A DNA stretch of 64,000 nt from assembly GCA_040756745.1 (NCBI GenBank), contig JBFLYO010000019.1, positions 1-64,000 of the forward strand, given 5' to 3'. Of the stretch, positions 8,042 to 15,692 are shown one piece after another (the first letter of the stretch is position 1; the number at the start of each line of letters is the position of its first letter). This DNA is from JBFLYO01 sp040756745. GTDB lineage: Bacteria > Bacteroidota > Ignavibacteria > UBA10030 > UBA6906. Below the pieces are notes generated by a model. It searched no databases and had not been told where the DNA came from. It worked only from the letters and a program-made list of their open reading frames with translations. The position numbers were made by a program, and so were the translations under genes.

Positions 8042-10987
8042 ATGCGTAACTTAATTGCAGTACTGGTTCTCACGGCTTCTGCGTGCATGCTCCATGGACA
8101 GACTCTGTTGCAGAACGTCCGGCACACCCAGAATCCTGCAAGGGGTCCTGCCCATGAGAATTCATTTGTGGCGGAGGATTTTGAAGGCCCATTATTCCCA
8201 CCTGCCGGCTGGACGCTTGAGTTTTCCGGTGCTCAATACTGGACGCGTTTTGGCGGTGCAAGTGCCTATGGCATTGGTTTAGCCAGTGCCACATTTGAGA
8301 ATTGGAACGCCCCCGCAGGCACAACACAATCCCTGGTCCTTGCATCAATGGGCAGTTCGACTGTAGGTGACTCGATTCGATTTGATCATGCATACGCAAC
8401 ATACGCGTCGGAGAACGACCGCCTGATCATCGAAACCTCAATCGACGGAGGGAATTCATACGCCATGCTGGTGACATTGGACGGAGGCGTATCCGGCCCG
8501 CTCGTGACGGCCCCGCCAATATCATCAACGATCTTTGTGCCAACCTCTACTCAATGGGGAAGCAAACGTTACGCCCTGCCGGTAGGAACCAACAGGGTAC
8601 GCTTCAAGGCCGTGAGCGCGTTCGGGAACAATCTCTACCTCGATAATTGTATAATTGGAACGCAGACTCCCATCGATGCGGCACCTAGGTCGATAGACAT
8701 TCCGGCGGCGATTTCGACCATCCCCCGGCTTCCCAAAGTCACCGTAGAAAACCTCGGGCTCACGTCCCAGACCTTCGTGGTGACACTCCTGATCTCACCT
8801 GGCGGATACAGCTCGGCAAAAACCGTCACCGCCTTGGAGGGTAAAGGAAGCGCGAGTGTGCTATTTGACGTTTGGACCCCCGCGGCCGGTGCTCATACAC
8901 TCACGGCTTTTACCTCCCTGGCTGGAGATGCCGATCGGTCCAATGACACGGCTCGAGCCGCGGTAGTGGCAACTGATGCTCACGTAGTGACAAACATCAG
9001 CGCCGCGTACCGGGCCGGGCAGGTATTTGTAACGTGGGACAATCTTACAGCAACGAACGTCCGTTACAGCCTGTACAGATCCCCTTCACCGATTCAGCAA
9101 GGCTCCCAGCTCTCTTCCGCAGAGAATCTCGGGGATGTTCGGGACAATTCTGCACTCGACAGGCGCCTCACGGATCTTTCCGGAGGGATTCCAAAATACC
9201 TGAAGATCGACTCCGCTTCGCCCCCGCTTGCTAGCAACAAAGGGTTGTTCGTCGCGACTTCGACCGGAGCTGGATTGTTTTACTATGCCGTCACTGCGAC
9301 TTTCGGTGGCCTCGAAGATACAACCATCGTTGCCGGCTCGAATGCAACAACGGTGCCTCTGGATGAGGATGTTGTAATGCCGGAACCCGTGTGGCAGGAA
9401 AGCCGGTCGCTGGGAGGGAAGACCTACGATATCTATGTTCAGTACGTGACCAAGGTCACTTCGACTATGTATCCTCAAATGACGAATGCCGGGTCCTATC
9501 CATTCCACTTTGCCATCATTAAATCGGGGGCCATGTCGCCGCGTCCTGTGACATTCTGGCTCCACGGTGATGGAAAGAGTTTTCTGTACGTGAACCATTT
9601 GAAAGGCATTGGCGACCCGAACGAATGGATCGTCACCATAGATGACCGGATCCCGAATCAGGATGGGCTTACCAGTTATTATGGCTATCACGAGAATTAC
9701 GACATGCAGTCAGACGCAAATCCGGTTCCGGCTACGGGGGTGTTGTACAACTACACCTCCGCCAGAGTGCTTCACACGGTCAACTGGGCGATCTCAAATC
9801 TCCCGGTTGACAGCACCCGTACCTACATGACCGGATATTCGGGGGGAGCGGTCGGGGGCATCCTGAACGCTCTGGTGATGCCCACAAAGATCGCCGCCAT
9901 CTTTTTGTACGCGCCCGCGTTGGACAATTCCACGTGGATACTGTTGAGACAGTGGGGGACACGTGAGTCGAACCTCCTTACGAACGAAGGGTACAGGAGA
10001 AATCAGAGGCTGGATGCAACGTTTCTCGCCGGACTTCATCGGACTGACTATGAGCCGGTCACATACCTCTTCTGCGGCAAGAACGATGAGGCTGTGGGAT
10101 GGCAGGAGAAGATCCCCTTCATTGATTCAGTGAATGCGTTCCGCCACGGGACATTCGTTTTCTGGGGCATGACCGATCATCTGCAGACGTTCAATCAATC
10201 CCCCTGGCAACCAAGCTTCCCGAACTTCTCCTTCTTCACGAAGTATCGGACGAATCTCTCCTACCCCGCCTTCTCCAACTGTTCAATCAACGACGATCCC
10301 GGCAATGGGAATCCTGGGAACGGTGATGCGATCGGTACGATAAACGGGCACCTCGATTGGAATGACGACATCGCAGATCAGGTGAACAGATGGGAGATCA
10401 CGCTCAGGGTGAAGGATCTAACGACGGTCTACGGTTCCGACATTGCGCCCGATTCTGCAACAACGGATGTAACACTAAGAAGGCTGCAGGCGTTTAGCGT
10501 TCCACCAGGCTACAGAATCAATTGGGAGAATCGCCGGAACAACATCGTGGTGCAGCAGGAATCTTTTGTGTATGACAGCGGTCTGATAACCATCCCTGGA
10601 GTGAAGGTCTACAAAGATTCCAGTCGCTTAACCGTCACCTATACTCCTGTTTCTGTTGCTGAACCAGATGCTCTGCCCCGGGAGTTTGCGTTGCTCCAGA
10701 ACTACCCCAACCCGTTCAATCCGACGACGACGATACGCTATACCATCGCAGGAGTCGTCGCCCCGAGCGGAGCGTCTCTCAGCGGAGTCGAGGGGCGAGT
10801 CAGTAATGTAAAGCTGGTAGTGTATGATGTGCTTGGTCGTGAAGTCGCAACGCTGGTGAACGAGGTGAAACAGCCGGGAACGTACACGGTGCAGTTCGAT
10901 GGAAGTGGGCTTGCGAGCGGCGTGTACTTCTACCGACTCACAGCGGGGTCGTTTGTCCAGTCACGCAAAATGGCTTTGGTCAAATGA
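8042..10987 (+). CDS. Secreted esterase/hydrolase-like protein with T9SS type A sorting domain
   Basis: A 981-residue exported protein. A signal peptide (MRNLIAVLVLTASACMLHGQ) is followed by a beta-rich region of about 430 residues. A central alpha/beta-hydrolase-like part has HGDGKSFLYVNHL and the nucleophile-elbow motif TGYSGGAVGG (Ser about 600), like PHB depolymerase/feruloyl-esterase-type enzymes. The C-terminal sorting domain contains NYPNPFNPTTTIRY, YDVLGREVATLVNE and SGVYFYRLTAG, the usual type IX cargo signal. The protein should cross the outer membrane through T9SS and be anchored or released. The ATG at 8042 is chosen because the signal peptide starts there. The sorting domain has an unusual insertion of about 20 residues. 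Substrate unknown. Confidence 0.82.
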   Translation: MRNLIAVLVLTASACMLHGQTLLQNVRHTQNPARGPAHENSFVAEDFEGPLFPPAGWTLEFSGAQYWTRFGGASAYGIGLASATFENWNAPAGTTQSLVLASMGSSTVGDSIRFDHAYATYASENDRLIIETSIDGGNSYAMLVTLDGGVSGPLVTAPPISSTIFVPTSTQWGSKRYALPVGTNRVRFKAVSAFGNNLYLDNCIIGTQTPIDAAPRSIDIPAAISTIPRLPKVTVENLGLTSQTFVVTLLISPGGYSSAKTVTALEGKGSASVLFDVWTPAAGAHTLTAFTSLAGDADRSNDTARAAVVATDAHVVTNISAAYRAGQVFVTWDNLTATNVRYSLYRSPSPIQQGSQLSSAENLGDVRDNSALDRRLTDLSGGIPKYLKIDSASPPLASNKGLFVATSTGAGLFYYAVTATFGGLEDTTIVAGSNATTVPLDEDVVMPEPVWQESRSLGGKTYDIYVQYVTKVTSTMYPQMTNAGSYPFHFAIIKSGAMSPRPVTFWLHGDGKSFLYVNHLKGIGDPNEWIVTIDDRIPNQDGLTSYYGYHENYDMQSDANPVPATGVLYNYTSARVLHTVNWAISNLPVDSTRTYMTGYSGGAVGGILNALVMPTKIAAIFLYAPALDNSTWILLRQWGTRESNLLTNEGYRRNQRLDATFLAGLHRTDYEPVTYLFCGKNDEAVGWQEKIPFIDSVNAFRHGTFVFWGMTDHLQTFNQSPWQPSFPNFSFFTKYRTNLSYPAFSNCSINDDPGNGNPGNGDAIGTINGHLDWNDDIADQVNRWEITLRVKDLTTVYGSDIAPDSATTDVTLRRLQAFSVPPGYRINWENRRNNIVVQQESFVYDSGLITIPGVKVYKDSSRLTVTYTPVSVAEPDALPREFALLQNYPNPFNPTTTIRYTIAGVVAPSGASLSGVEGRVSNVKLVVYDVLGREVATLVNEVKQPGTYTVQFDGSGLASGVYFYRLTAGSFVQSRKMALVK
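10758..10798. repeat. Inverted repeat inside the T9SS sorting domain
   Basis: TCGCCCC (10758-10764) and GGGGCGA (10792-10798) form a hairpin whose loop contains two GCGGAG copies. It encodes a stretch of about 20 residues (APSGASLSGVEGR) that interrupts the sorting domain between TTTIRYTI and VKLVVYDVLG. The sequence resembles the intergenic GAGCGGAGTCGA hairpins common in Bacteroidota genomes, which is from memory. Confidence 0.5.
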
Positions 10988-11422
10988 GCGCCAAGGTAAA
11001 CTGTTCCTGATCTTGTTGGGTGGGGAGCGAGGGTCGTCTGACTGCGACGGACCCTGTCGAGCACTCTGCTCCAAGTCCTAACCGTGGCGAGACTCTGGAA
11101 GCCACGTTGCGAGGAGTCGGTACGAACCGGGAAACGGCTTCATGCTAAGCGACTCGACAACGTAACCTGAAAGGTCGACAGACTTCGTCGGACTCTGACG
11201 AGGTGCAACGCAAACAGCCAGGTCGTAACACGATGTGAACGCATCGGTAGCTTCGTAAAGAGTGCTGAGGTGGATGACCCCCTATCTTATGGGCGAAGTC
11301 TGGACTGCACGCTGGGAACAGAGAGAACACGGCGATGTAGCACCTCCGGGGTATGAGCGACGACATGGTCGGAAAGAGCAGGAACGGGACTTGGGAAGCC
11401 CTCGCTGGCCCTGTGACCCGAC
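10988..11422 (+). other. Non-coding region, possible 5' fragment of a group II intron
   Basis: No convincing coding frame. The stretch is rich in short hairpins: CGTGGC/GCCACG (11092-11106 area), GAGTCG/CGACTC enclosing GAACCGGGAAACGGC (11113-11156 area), and TGGATGACCC followed by ACGCTGGGAACAGAGAGAA. Word order and style resemble domain I of bacterial group II introns, where strings like GAACCGGGACAAGG and ACGCTGGGAGAA occur. No reverse transcriptase and no catalytic domain V (AGC...GAAA bulged hairpin) were found downstream, so at most this is a truncated remnant. Assigned from remembered pattern only. Confidence 0.3.
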
Positions 11423-11728
11423 ATGCCACTCGGGGAGATCAGGAGAAGAGCCCTCCTATTGAAGGTGTACGACGATGTCCCGGGGTACGAGAAGTTTGCG
11501 GTGGTTGGTGGTGTTGAGACAACAGGACCCGGGAAAGGCTACTTTGAAGTCTGGTGGCTGGCGGTCAACGGCCCGGGTGGAAACAACTTCACCGCCGACG
11601 GCTTTTTCTACGACCTGGACTCTGCCGTGGTTGCCGCGGTGTGGGACCTCCCTCCCGTCGAGATGATGCAGATCCCCGGACTTACTCCATCTCCGGCCAT
11701 TGACGGCGGAGCGCTTACGATTCAGTAG
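11423..11728 (+). CDS. Small hypothetical protein
   Basis: An open frame of 101 residues. From about residue 15 the composition looks like a real soluble protein (VYDDVPGYEKFAVVGGVE, YFEVWWLAVNGP, GFFYDLDSAVVAAVWDLPP). The first 14 residues read like translated non-coding sequence. A strong intrinsic terminator follows 55 bases after the stop, supporting a transcribed gene. I do not recognise a family. It may be the 3' remainder of a larger gene whose 5' part was lost when the upstream element arrived. Confidence 0.4.
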   Translation: MPLGEIRRRALLLKVYDDVPGYEKFAVVGGVETTGPGKGYFEVWWLAVNGPGGNNFTADGFFYDLDSAVVAAVWDLPPVEMMQIPGLTPSPAIDGGALTIQ

Positions 11729-11783
11729 CTGGACAATTAGGGACTACTCGCGATCGGGTGGCTCTCTGCTCTCATTGTCAGAG

Positions 11784-11810
11784 GCCCGGGCTGGGATGGC
11801 CGGGCTTTTT
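11784..11810 (+). terminator. Intrinsic terminator
   Basis: GCCCGG (11784-11789) pairs with CCGGGC (11800-11805), a 10-base loop between, followed by five T (11806-11810). It closes the unit containing the small hypothetical gene. Confidence 0.75.
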
Positions 11811-12004
11811 CATTTGCATGCGTGCGGACGTGACACGGCTGCTGTTGGAGACCTGCATGGCACGATGAGGCATCGCTGCTCCTTCAACGCGAGCGCTAAT
11901 AAGACTTTCGAATTGACACAGACGTTGAATGACGAGTCCTGGGTGGATACGCTCCGGGAGAGGATCCGCGGATTTCGGAACTGGATCAACCGACAAACAC
12001 CCGC
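11811..12004. other. Gene-free stretch before the arsR promoter
   Basis: I see no credible gene, repeat or RNA here. A TTGACA near 11914 has no matching -10 element at the expected distance. Confidence 0.4.
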
Positions 12005-12033
12005 TTGACAGTGCGAGCACCGTTGAGTATATT
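12005..12033 (+). promoter_or_regulatory. Putative promoter of the metal-resistance operon
   Basis: TTGACA (12005-12010), 17 bases, TATATT (12028-12033). The operator starts nine bases after the -10 element, overlapping the expected transcription start. Confidence 0.7.
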
Positions 12034-12041
12034 CAAACATA

Positions 12042-12055
12042 TGAACAGTTGTTCA
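12042..12055. promoter_or_regulatory. ArsR/SmtB-type operator
   Basis: TGAACA-GT-TGTTCA is a perfect six-base inverted repeat with a two-base spacer, flanked by AT-rich sequence (ATATGAACAGTTGTTCAACT). This is the core form of ArsR/SmtB/CadC operators (ATGAACA..TGTTCA). It lies where bound repressor would block transcription initiation, so autorepression of the arsR-zntA operon is likely. Confidence 0.75.
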
Positions 12056-12075
12056 ACTGTTACTTCGGGGGTGGC

Positions 12076-12441
12076 ATGAGACCGAACGGCGGCATCGGAG
12101 GAAGAGTCACGCCGGAGTTCGTCGACCGCCGGCACGCGGAGGACGCACGGAAGGCGATCCACGCCCCGGCAGTTCTCAGGGGCCTCAGCCAGACCTTCAA
12201 AATGCTGGGCGACGAATCCCGGCTGAAGATCTGTCTGGCGCTCTCGCGCCACGAGCTCTGCGTGGGCGACCTTGCCGGCCTGGTGGGGCTGAGCGAATCG
12301 GCGGTGTCGCACCAGCTCCGCATCATGAAGGCAATGCGGCTCGTGACCTACCGGAAAGAAGGGAAGATGACATTCTACATGCTGGACGACGAACATATCG
12401 AGGACTTGATCAGGCTTGGTGCAAAGCATGTCGCGGAATAG
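12076..12441 (+). CDS. ArsR/SmtB-family metal-sensing repressor
   Basis: A 121-residue winged-helix repressor. The recognition region is ELCVGDLAGLVGLSESAVSHQLRIM. The C-terminal helix reads DDEHIEDLIRLGAKHVAE, giving D-x-H, then His 11 residues later and Glu three after that. This is exactly the alpha5 site spacing of SmtB (Asp104, His106, His117, Glu120), which binds Zn or Co at the dimer interface. The alpha3 site is incomplete: only one Cys in ELCVG, where CadC-type sensors have ELCVC. Zn sensing through alpha5 is therefore more likely than Cd/Pb sensing. The gene overlaps the ATPase by 14 bases. The ATG at 12076 is chosen because it follows the promoter and operator. Confidence 0.92.
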   Translation: MRPNGGIGGRVTPEFVDRRHAEDARKAIHAPAVLRGLSQTFKMLGDESRLKICLALSRHELCVGDLAGLVGLSESAVSHQLRIMKAMRLVTYRKEGKMTFYMLDDEHIEDLIRLGAKHVAE

Positions 12442-14533
12442 CGCGACGACATACATCGTCTCCGGGGTCTGTTGTGCGACGGAGGAAACCGTTCTGCGCA
12501 AAGCCCTCGATGCCGGACTGGGACCGGGACGGTATGCATTCAACCAGGTTACAGGCGAACTTCGTGTTGCGTCCGGTGTGCCGCGCCCGGAGGTCATCCG
12601 CCGCATCCGCCAGGCGGGGTTCGAAGGGCGTGCGCGGGAGGGCCGGCCGCCGGAGAAGCCGTTTCTTCGCAGGCATGCCGAAGGATTCACGGCAGGCACG
12701 GCGGCGGGACTCACGATTGCCGGACTGGTGATCGGCGGGAACGCAGCGATTCTGTTATATGCCGCCGCGATCGCTATCGGCGGGTGGAGGATCGGCAGGC
12801 GGGCAGTAGGAGCGCTCCGGACCCGTTCGCTCGATATGAACGTGCTCATGTCGATTGCAGTAATCGGTGCAATGGCGATCGGGAAATGGGAAGAGGGAGC
12901 GGCGGTGATCGTCCTCTTCGCCTGTTCCCTGATGCTCGAGTCGTACAGCAATGAACGGTCGCGTCGTGCCCTCCGATCGCTGATGTCGCTCGCCCCGGAC
13001 ACCGCCTCGGTTCTCCGCCAGGGGGGCGAGGAACGCGTACCGGTGGAGCACGTGTCCACGGAGGAGACCGTGATCGTCCGGCCAGGGGATCGGATCCCGC
13101 TGGATGGCGTGGTGATCGAGGGATCGTCGACCGTGGATGAAGCAGCGGTGACGGGCGAGGCCATGCCCGTCGTTAAGATGAAAGGCTCGCCGGTGTACGC
13201 CGGGACAGTGAACAGTAATGGAGCACTACGCATCTGTGTGACGGCGAGCGCGGGTGAATCCACGATCGCCCGCATCATGCGTCTTGTCGAGAAAGCGCAG
13301 GAGCGCCGCGCTCCCGTTGAGCGGCTCGTGGACAGATTCTCCCGGGTGTACACTCCCGCTGTCCTGGGCATCGCCGTTGCAGTCGCCGTTATTCCTCCCC
13401 TCATCCCGGGTGAGGACGCAGGGATGTGGCTCTACCGTGCCCTGGTCCTGCTCGTCATCGCGTGTCCCTGCGCTCTTGTGATCTCCACGCCGGTCGCCAT
13501 CGTCAGCGCGATCACACGGGCGGCACGACATGGGGTGCTGATCAAAGGTGGAACACATGTCGAGAGTCTCTCGCGGGTCGCAGCCGTGGCACTGGACAAG
13601 ACGGGAACGCTGACCGCAGGAACCCCGCGCGTGACCGACGTCGTCCCACTTGACAACCGATCGGGTGACGAGATCATGGCAATCGTTGCGGCGCTGGAGC
13701 GCCATTCCGAACACCCTCTTGCAGCCGCAGCCCTTCTTGCCGCTGACGCAGCGGCGGTCAGGTACGACACCTTCGCCGTGGAGGGCTTTCAGGCATTTCC
13801 GGGCAAAGGGGTGAGCGCCGTGATCAACGGAACCACCTACCACCTGGGCAACCGGACTCTCGGTGAAGAGACCGGCATGCTCACTCCGGTTGCCTCGCGC
13901 CGTATGGACGAGCTGTCGGCGGAAGGCAAGACGCCGATCCTCCTCGGGACTGAAGGTCGGCCGCTGGGGATCGTCGCGTTCAAGGACGGCGTGAGGACGC
14001 AGGGACGACGGACAATGCAACAGTTGCGCCGGATGGGGATTGGCCGGACTGTGATCCTCTCGGGCGACCATGATGCGGCCGCGCGAGGCATCGCGGAAAC
14101 ACTTGGCATCGAAGAGGTGCGTGCCGAGCTCCTTCCCGAAGAGAAGGTGGCGGCCGTGGAAGAGCTCAAGCGTGAGGCAGGCACGGTGGCGATGGTCGGC
14201 GACGGGATCAACGACGCTCCTGCCCTTGCAGCGTCTTCGGTCGGGATTGCGATGGGGGTCGCCGGGACGGATGCCGCGATGGAAACAGCCGATGTCGTTC
14301 TTATGTCGGACAACCTCGCTCATCTCCCGTACGTCTTCGGGTTGAGCCGATCGACGATGAATATTGTCCGTCAGAACATCGCGCTGGCGGTGGGAGTGAA
14401 ACTGGTGTTCCTGGCACTCGCACTCGCCGGAGTGGCTACGCTGTGGATGGCGGTCCTGGCCGACGATGGGGCTGCACTGGCCGTGATCCTGAACGCCATG
14501 CGAATCCTCAGGTACAACCCGGAGCCGTCATGA
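12428..14533 (+). CDS. zntA: P1B-type Zn/Cd/Pb-translocating ATPase (ZntA/CadA family)
   Basis: A 701-residue inner-membrane pump exporting divalent soft metals. A short N-terminal metal-binding fold carries VSGVCCATEE, with a Cys pair rather than GMxCxxC. The transmembrane CPC site is in CPCALVIS (Cys346-Cys348), the phosphorylated Asp390 in DKTGTLT, the HP motif in SEHPLA, and the hinge in GDGINDAPALA. The last helices contain NIALAVGVK and LADDGAALAV, the Asn...Lys...Asp-Gly pattern of the P1B-2 subgroup (Zn, Cd, Pb). The start is ATG 12428, overlapping arsR; TTG 12416 is possible. It ends in ATGA shared with the next gene. Expression is expected to be derepressed by metal. Confidence 0.93.
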   Translation: MSRNSATTYIVSGVCCATEETVLRKALDAGLGPGRYAFNQVTGELRVASGVPRPEVIRRIRQAGFEGRAREGRPPEKPFLRRHAEGFTAGTAAGLTIAGLVIGGNAAILLYAAAIAIGGWRIGRRAVGALRTRSLDMNVLMSIAVIGAMAIGKWEEGAAVIVLFACSLMLESYSNERSRRALRSLMSLAPDTASVLRQGGEERVPVEHVSTEETVIVRPGDRIPLDGVVIEGSSTVDEAAVTGEAMPVVKMKGSPVYAGTVNSNGALRICVTASAGESTIARIMRLVEKAQERRAPVERLVDRFSRVYTPAVLGIAVAVAVIPPLIPGEDAGMWLYRALVLLVIACPCALVISTPVAIVSAITRAARHGVLIKGGTHVESLSRVAAVALDKTGTLTAGTPRVTDVVPLDNRSGDEIMAIVAALERHSEHPLAAAALLAADAAAVRYDTFAVEGFQAFPGKGVSAVINGTTYHLGNRTLGEETGMLTPVASRRMDELSAEGKTPILLGTEGRPLGIVAFKDGVRTQGRRTMQQLRRMGIGRTVILSGDHDAAARGIAETLGIEEVRAELLPEEKVAAVEELKREAGTVAMVGDGINDAPALAASSVGIAMGVAGTDAAMETADVVLMSDNLAHLPYVFGLSRSTMNIVRQNIALAVGVKLVFLALALAGVATLWMAVLADDGAALAVILNAMRILRYNPEPS

Positions 14534-14847
14534 GCAGGTCATCGCACGTGTCGGTGCTCCTGGAATCCTTGGGCACGTCCGAGAAGGCGCGGCGGTTCAC
14601 CGCAGCGCGGTCGTTCCTCCGCCAGCGCCTCGTGATGACGCGGGATACGCCGATCGGGCGTGACTTTCTCTTCAAGGGAGATGCCGCAGAGATCAAGGCG
14701 GCGTTGAGGGACCTCGTCGACGTCGAACACGGGTTCCCGGGGGGACTGCAATTCGATTTCACGGCCTTCAACGACCTCTTCCTGCTGCGGATCGTCGGCC
14801 TCCCCTCACGACAAGGGGACATTGCGGCCTATTTCGAAGGCGAATGA
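14530..14847 (+). CDS. Small hypothetical protein coupled to the Zn-ATPase
   Basis: A 105-residue soluble protein whose ATG sits in the ATGA overlap with the pump's stop codon. The sequence (RRFTAARSFLRQRLVMTRDTPIGRDFLFKGDAAEIKAALR...) has no signal peptide, membrane segment, Cys or His cluster. Translational coupling argues it is real and functionally tied to the metal operon, but I do not recognise a family. It contains DLVDVEHGFPGGLQFDFTAF, which looks like a folded alpha/beta core. The rplU promoter follows 12 bases after its stop. Confidence 0.6.
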   Translation: MSRSSHVSVLLESLGTSEKARRFTAARSFLRQRLVMTRDTPIGRDFLFKGDAAEIKAALRDLVDVEHGFPGGLQFDFTAFNDLFLLRIVGLPSRQGDIAAYFEGE

Positions 14848-14859
14848 CGGCCTTTTTCG

Positions 14860-14888
14860 TTGACATTGCGACTGGATTTCTGTAAATT
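14860..14888 (+). promoter_or_regulatory. Putative promoter of rplU-rpmA
   Basis: TTGACA (14860-14865), 17 bases, TAAATT (14883-14888). Transcription would start near 14895, leaving a leader of about 45 bases with AGGAGA at 14922-14927. Confidence 0.65.
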
Positions 14889-14938
14889 ATTATCCCATGG
14901 CATTTTCGGGGCCGTCACCTCAGGAGAGAATAAACGCG

Positions 14939-15271
14939 ATGTTCGCTGTTGTGGAAATTGCAGGGAAACAATTCACCGTGTCGCCGAACGACATGATCGT
15001 CGTTCCCGCGCTGAACGAGAAAACGGGGACCAAGCTCAATTTTGACCGCGTGCTGATGGTCGGCGGAGAACGCGACATCACGGTCGGCCATCCTGTGGTT
15101 GCCGGCGCAAATGTGGAAGCGACCGTCGTCCGCGATCTCCGCGGCGATACAGTGATGGTGTTTAAGAAAAAGAAACGGAAGGGATACCGCGTCAGGCGCG
15201 GGCACCGGCAGGACTACACGGAAGTCAAGATTACGCACATCGCGCTCCAGGGGATGGGTCATGGCACATAA
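14939..15271 (+). CDS. rplU: 50S ribosomal protein L21
   Basis: A 110-residue ribosomal protein that binds 23S rRNA in the large subunit. It starts MFAVVEIAGKQFTV and carries the basic tail KKKKRKGYRVRRGHRQDYTEVKI, both characteristic of L21. The ATG at 14939 is chosen because it begins the family and has AGGAGA 12 bases upstream; an in-frame ATG at 14897 would add 14 unconserved residues. Its 3' end overlaps rpmA by 11 bases, so the two are co-translated as usual. Confidence 0.97.
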   Translation: MFAVVEIAGKQFTVSPNDMIVVPALNEKTGTKLNFDRVLMVGGERDITVGHPVVAGANVEATVVRDLRGDTVMVFKKKKRKGYRVRRGHRQDYTEVKITHIALQGMGHGT

Positions 15272-15518
15272 AAAGGGAGTCGGCAGTTCCCGCAACGGGC
15301 GCGATAGCAATGCCCAGCGGCTCGGCGTCAAGCGCTTCGGCGGAGAGCTCGTGCCGGCGGGGAGCATTCTCGTGCGCCAACGCGGAACCCGCTTTCAGCC
15401 GGGGACCAATGTCGGCATCGGTGGCGACGATACACTGTTTGCAAAGATCAGCGGCGTCGTCCAGTTCCGGAAATACAGCAAGGCGAAGAAGGTCGTCAGC
15501 GTCCTTCCCAGGGCGTAG
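15261..15518 (+). CDS. rpmA: 50S ribosomal protein L27
   Basis: An 85-residue protein starting MAHKKGVGSSRNGRDSNAQR, the flexible N-terminal tail that reaches the peptidyl-transferase centre. The tail lacks the Firmicutes-type cleavable extension. GSILVRQRGTRFQPG is the conserved core. It lies directly after and overlapping rplU. Confidence 0.97.
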   Translation: MAHKKGVGSSRNGRDSNAQRLGVKRFGGELVPAGSILVRQRGTRFQPGTNVGIGGDDTLFAKISGVVQFRKYSKAKKVVSVLPRA

Positions 15519-15692
15519 CACACCGTTTCGTTCAACCTGCGGGGAACCCGTGTCCCGCCACACGTCCATCCGGTGCATACCGGAGGTTCGCCGCACCTGT
15601 CCATCTGGCATGGTCCTGGCGGGACCGGCCGCTCAGCCTCTCCGTTCTCCCAACTCACAAACCTCTCGTTCGACCATTCTGGAGGGTGTCCC
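15519..15692 (+). other. Gap between rpmA and mdh
   Basis: No gene, promoter of the local type or convincing terminator was seen. It ends in a good ribosome binding site (GGAGGGTG) before the mdh ATG, so mdh may be read from the rplU promoter. Confidence 0.35.
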
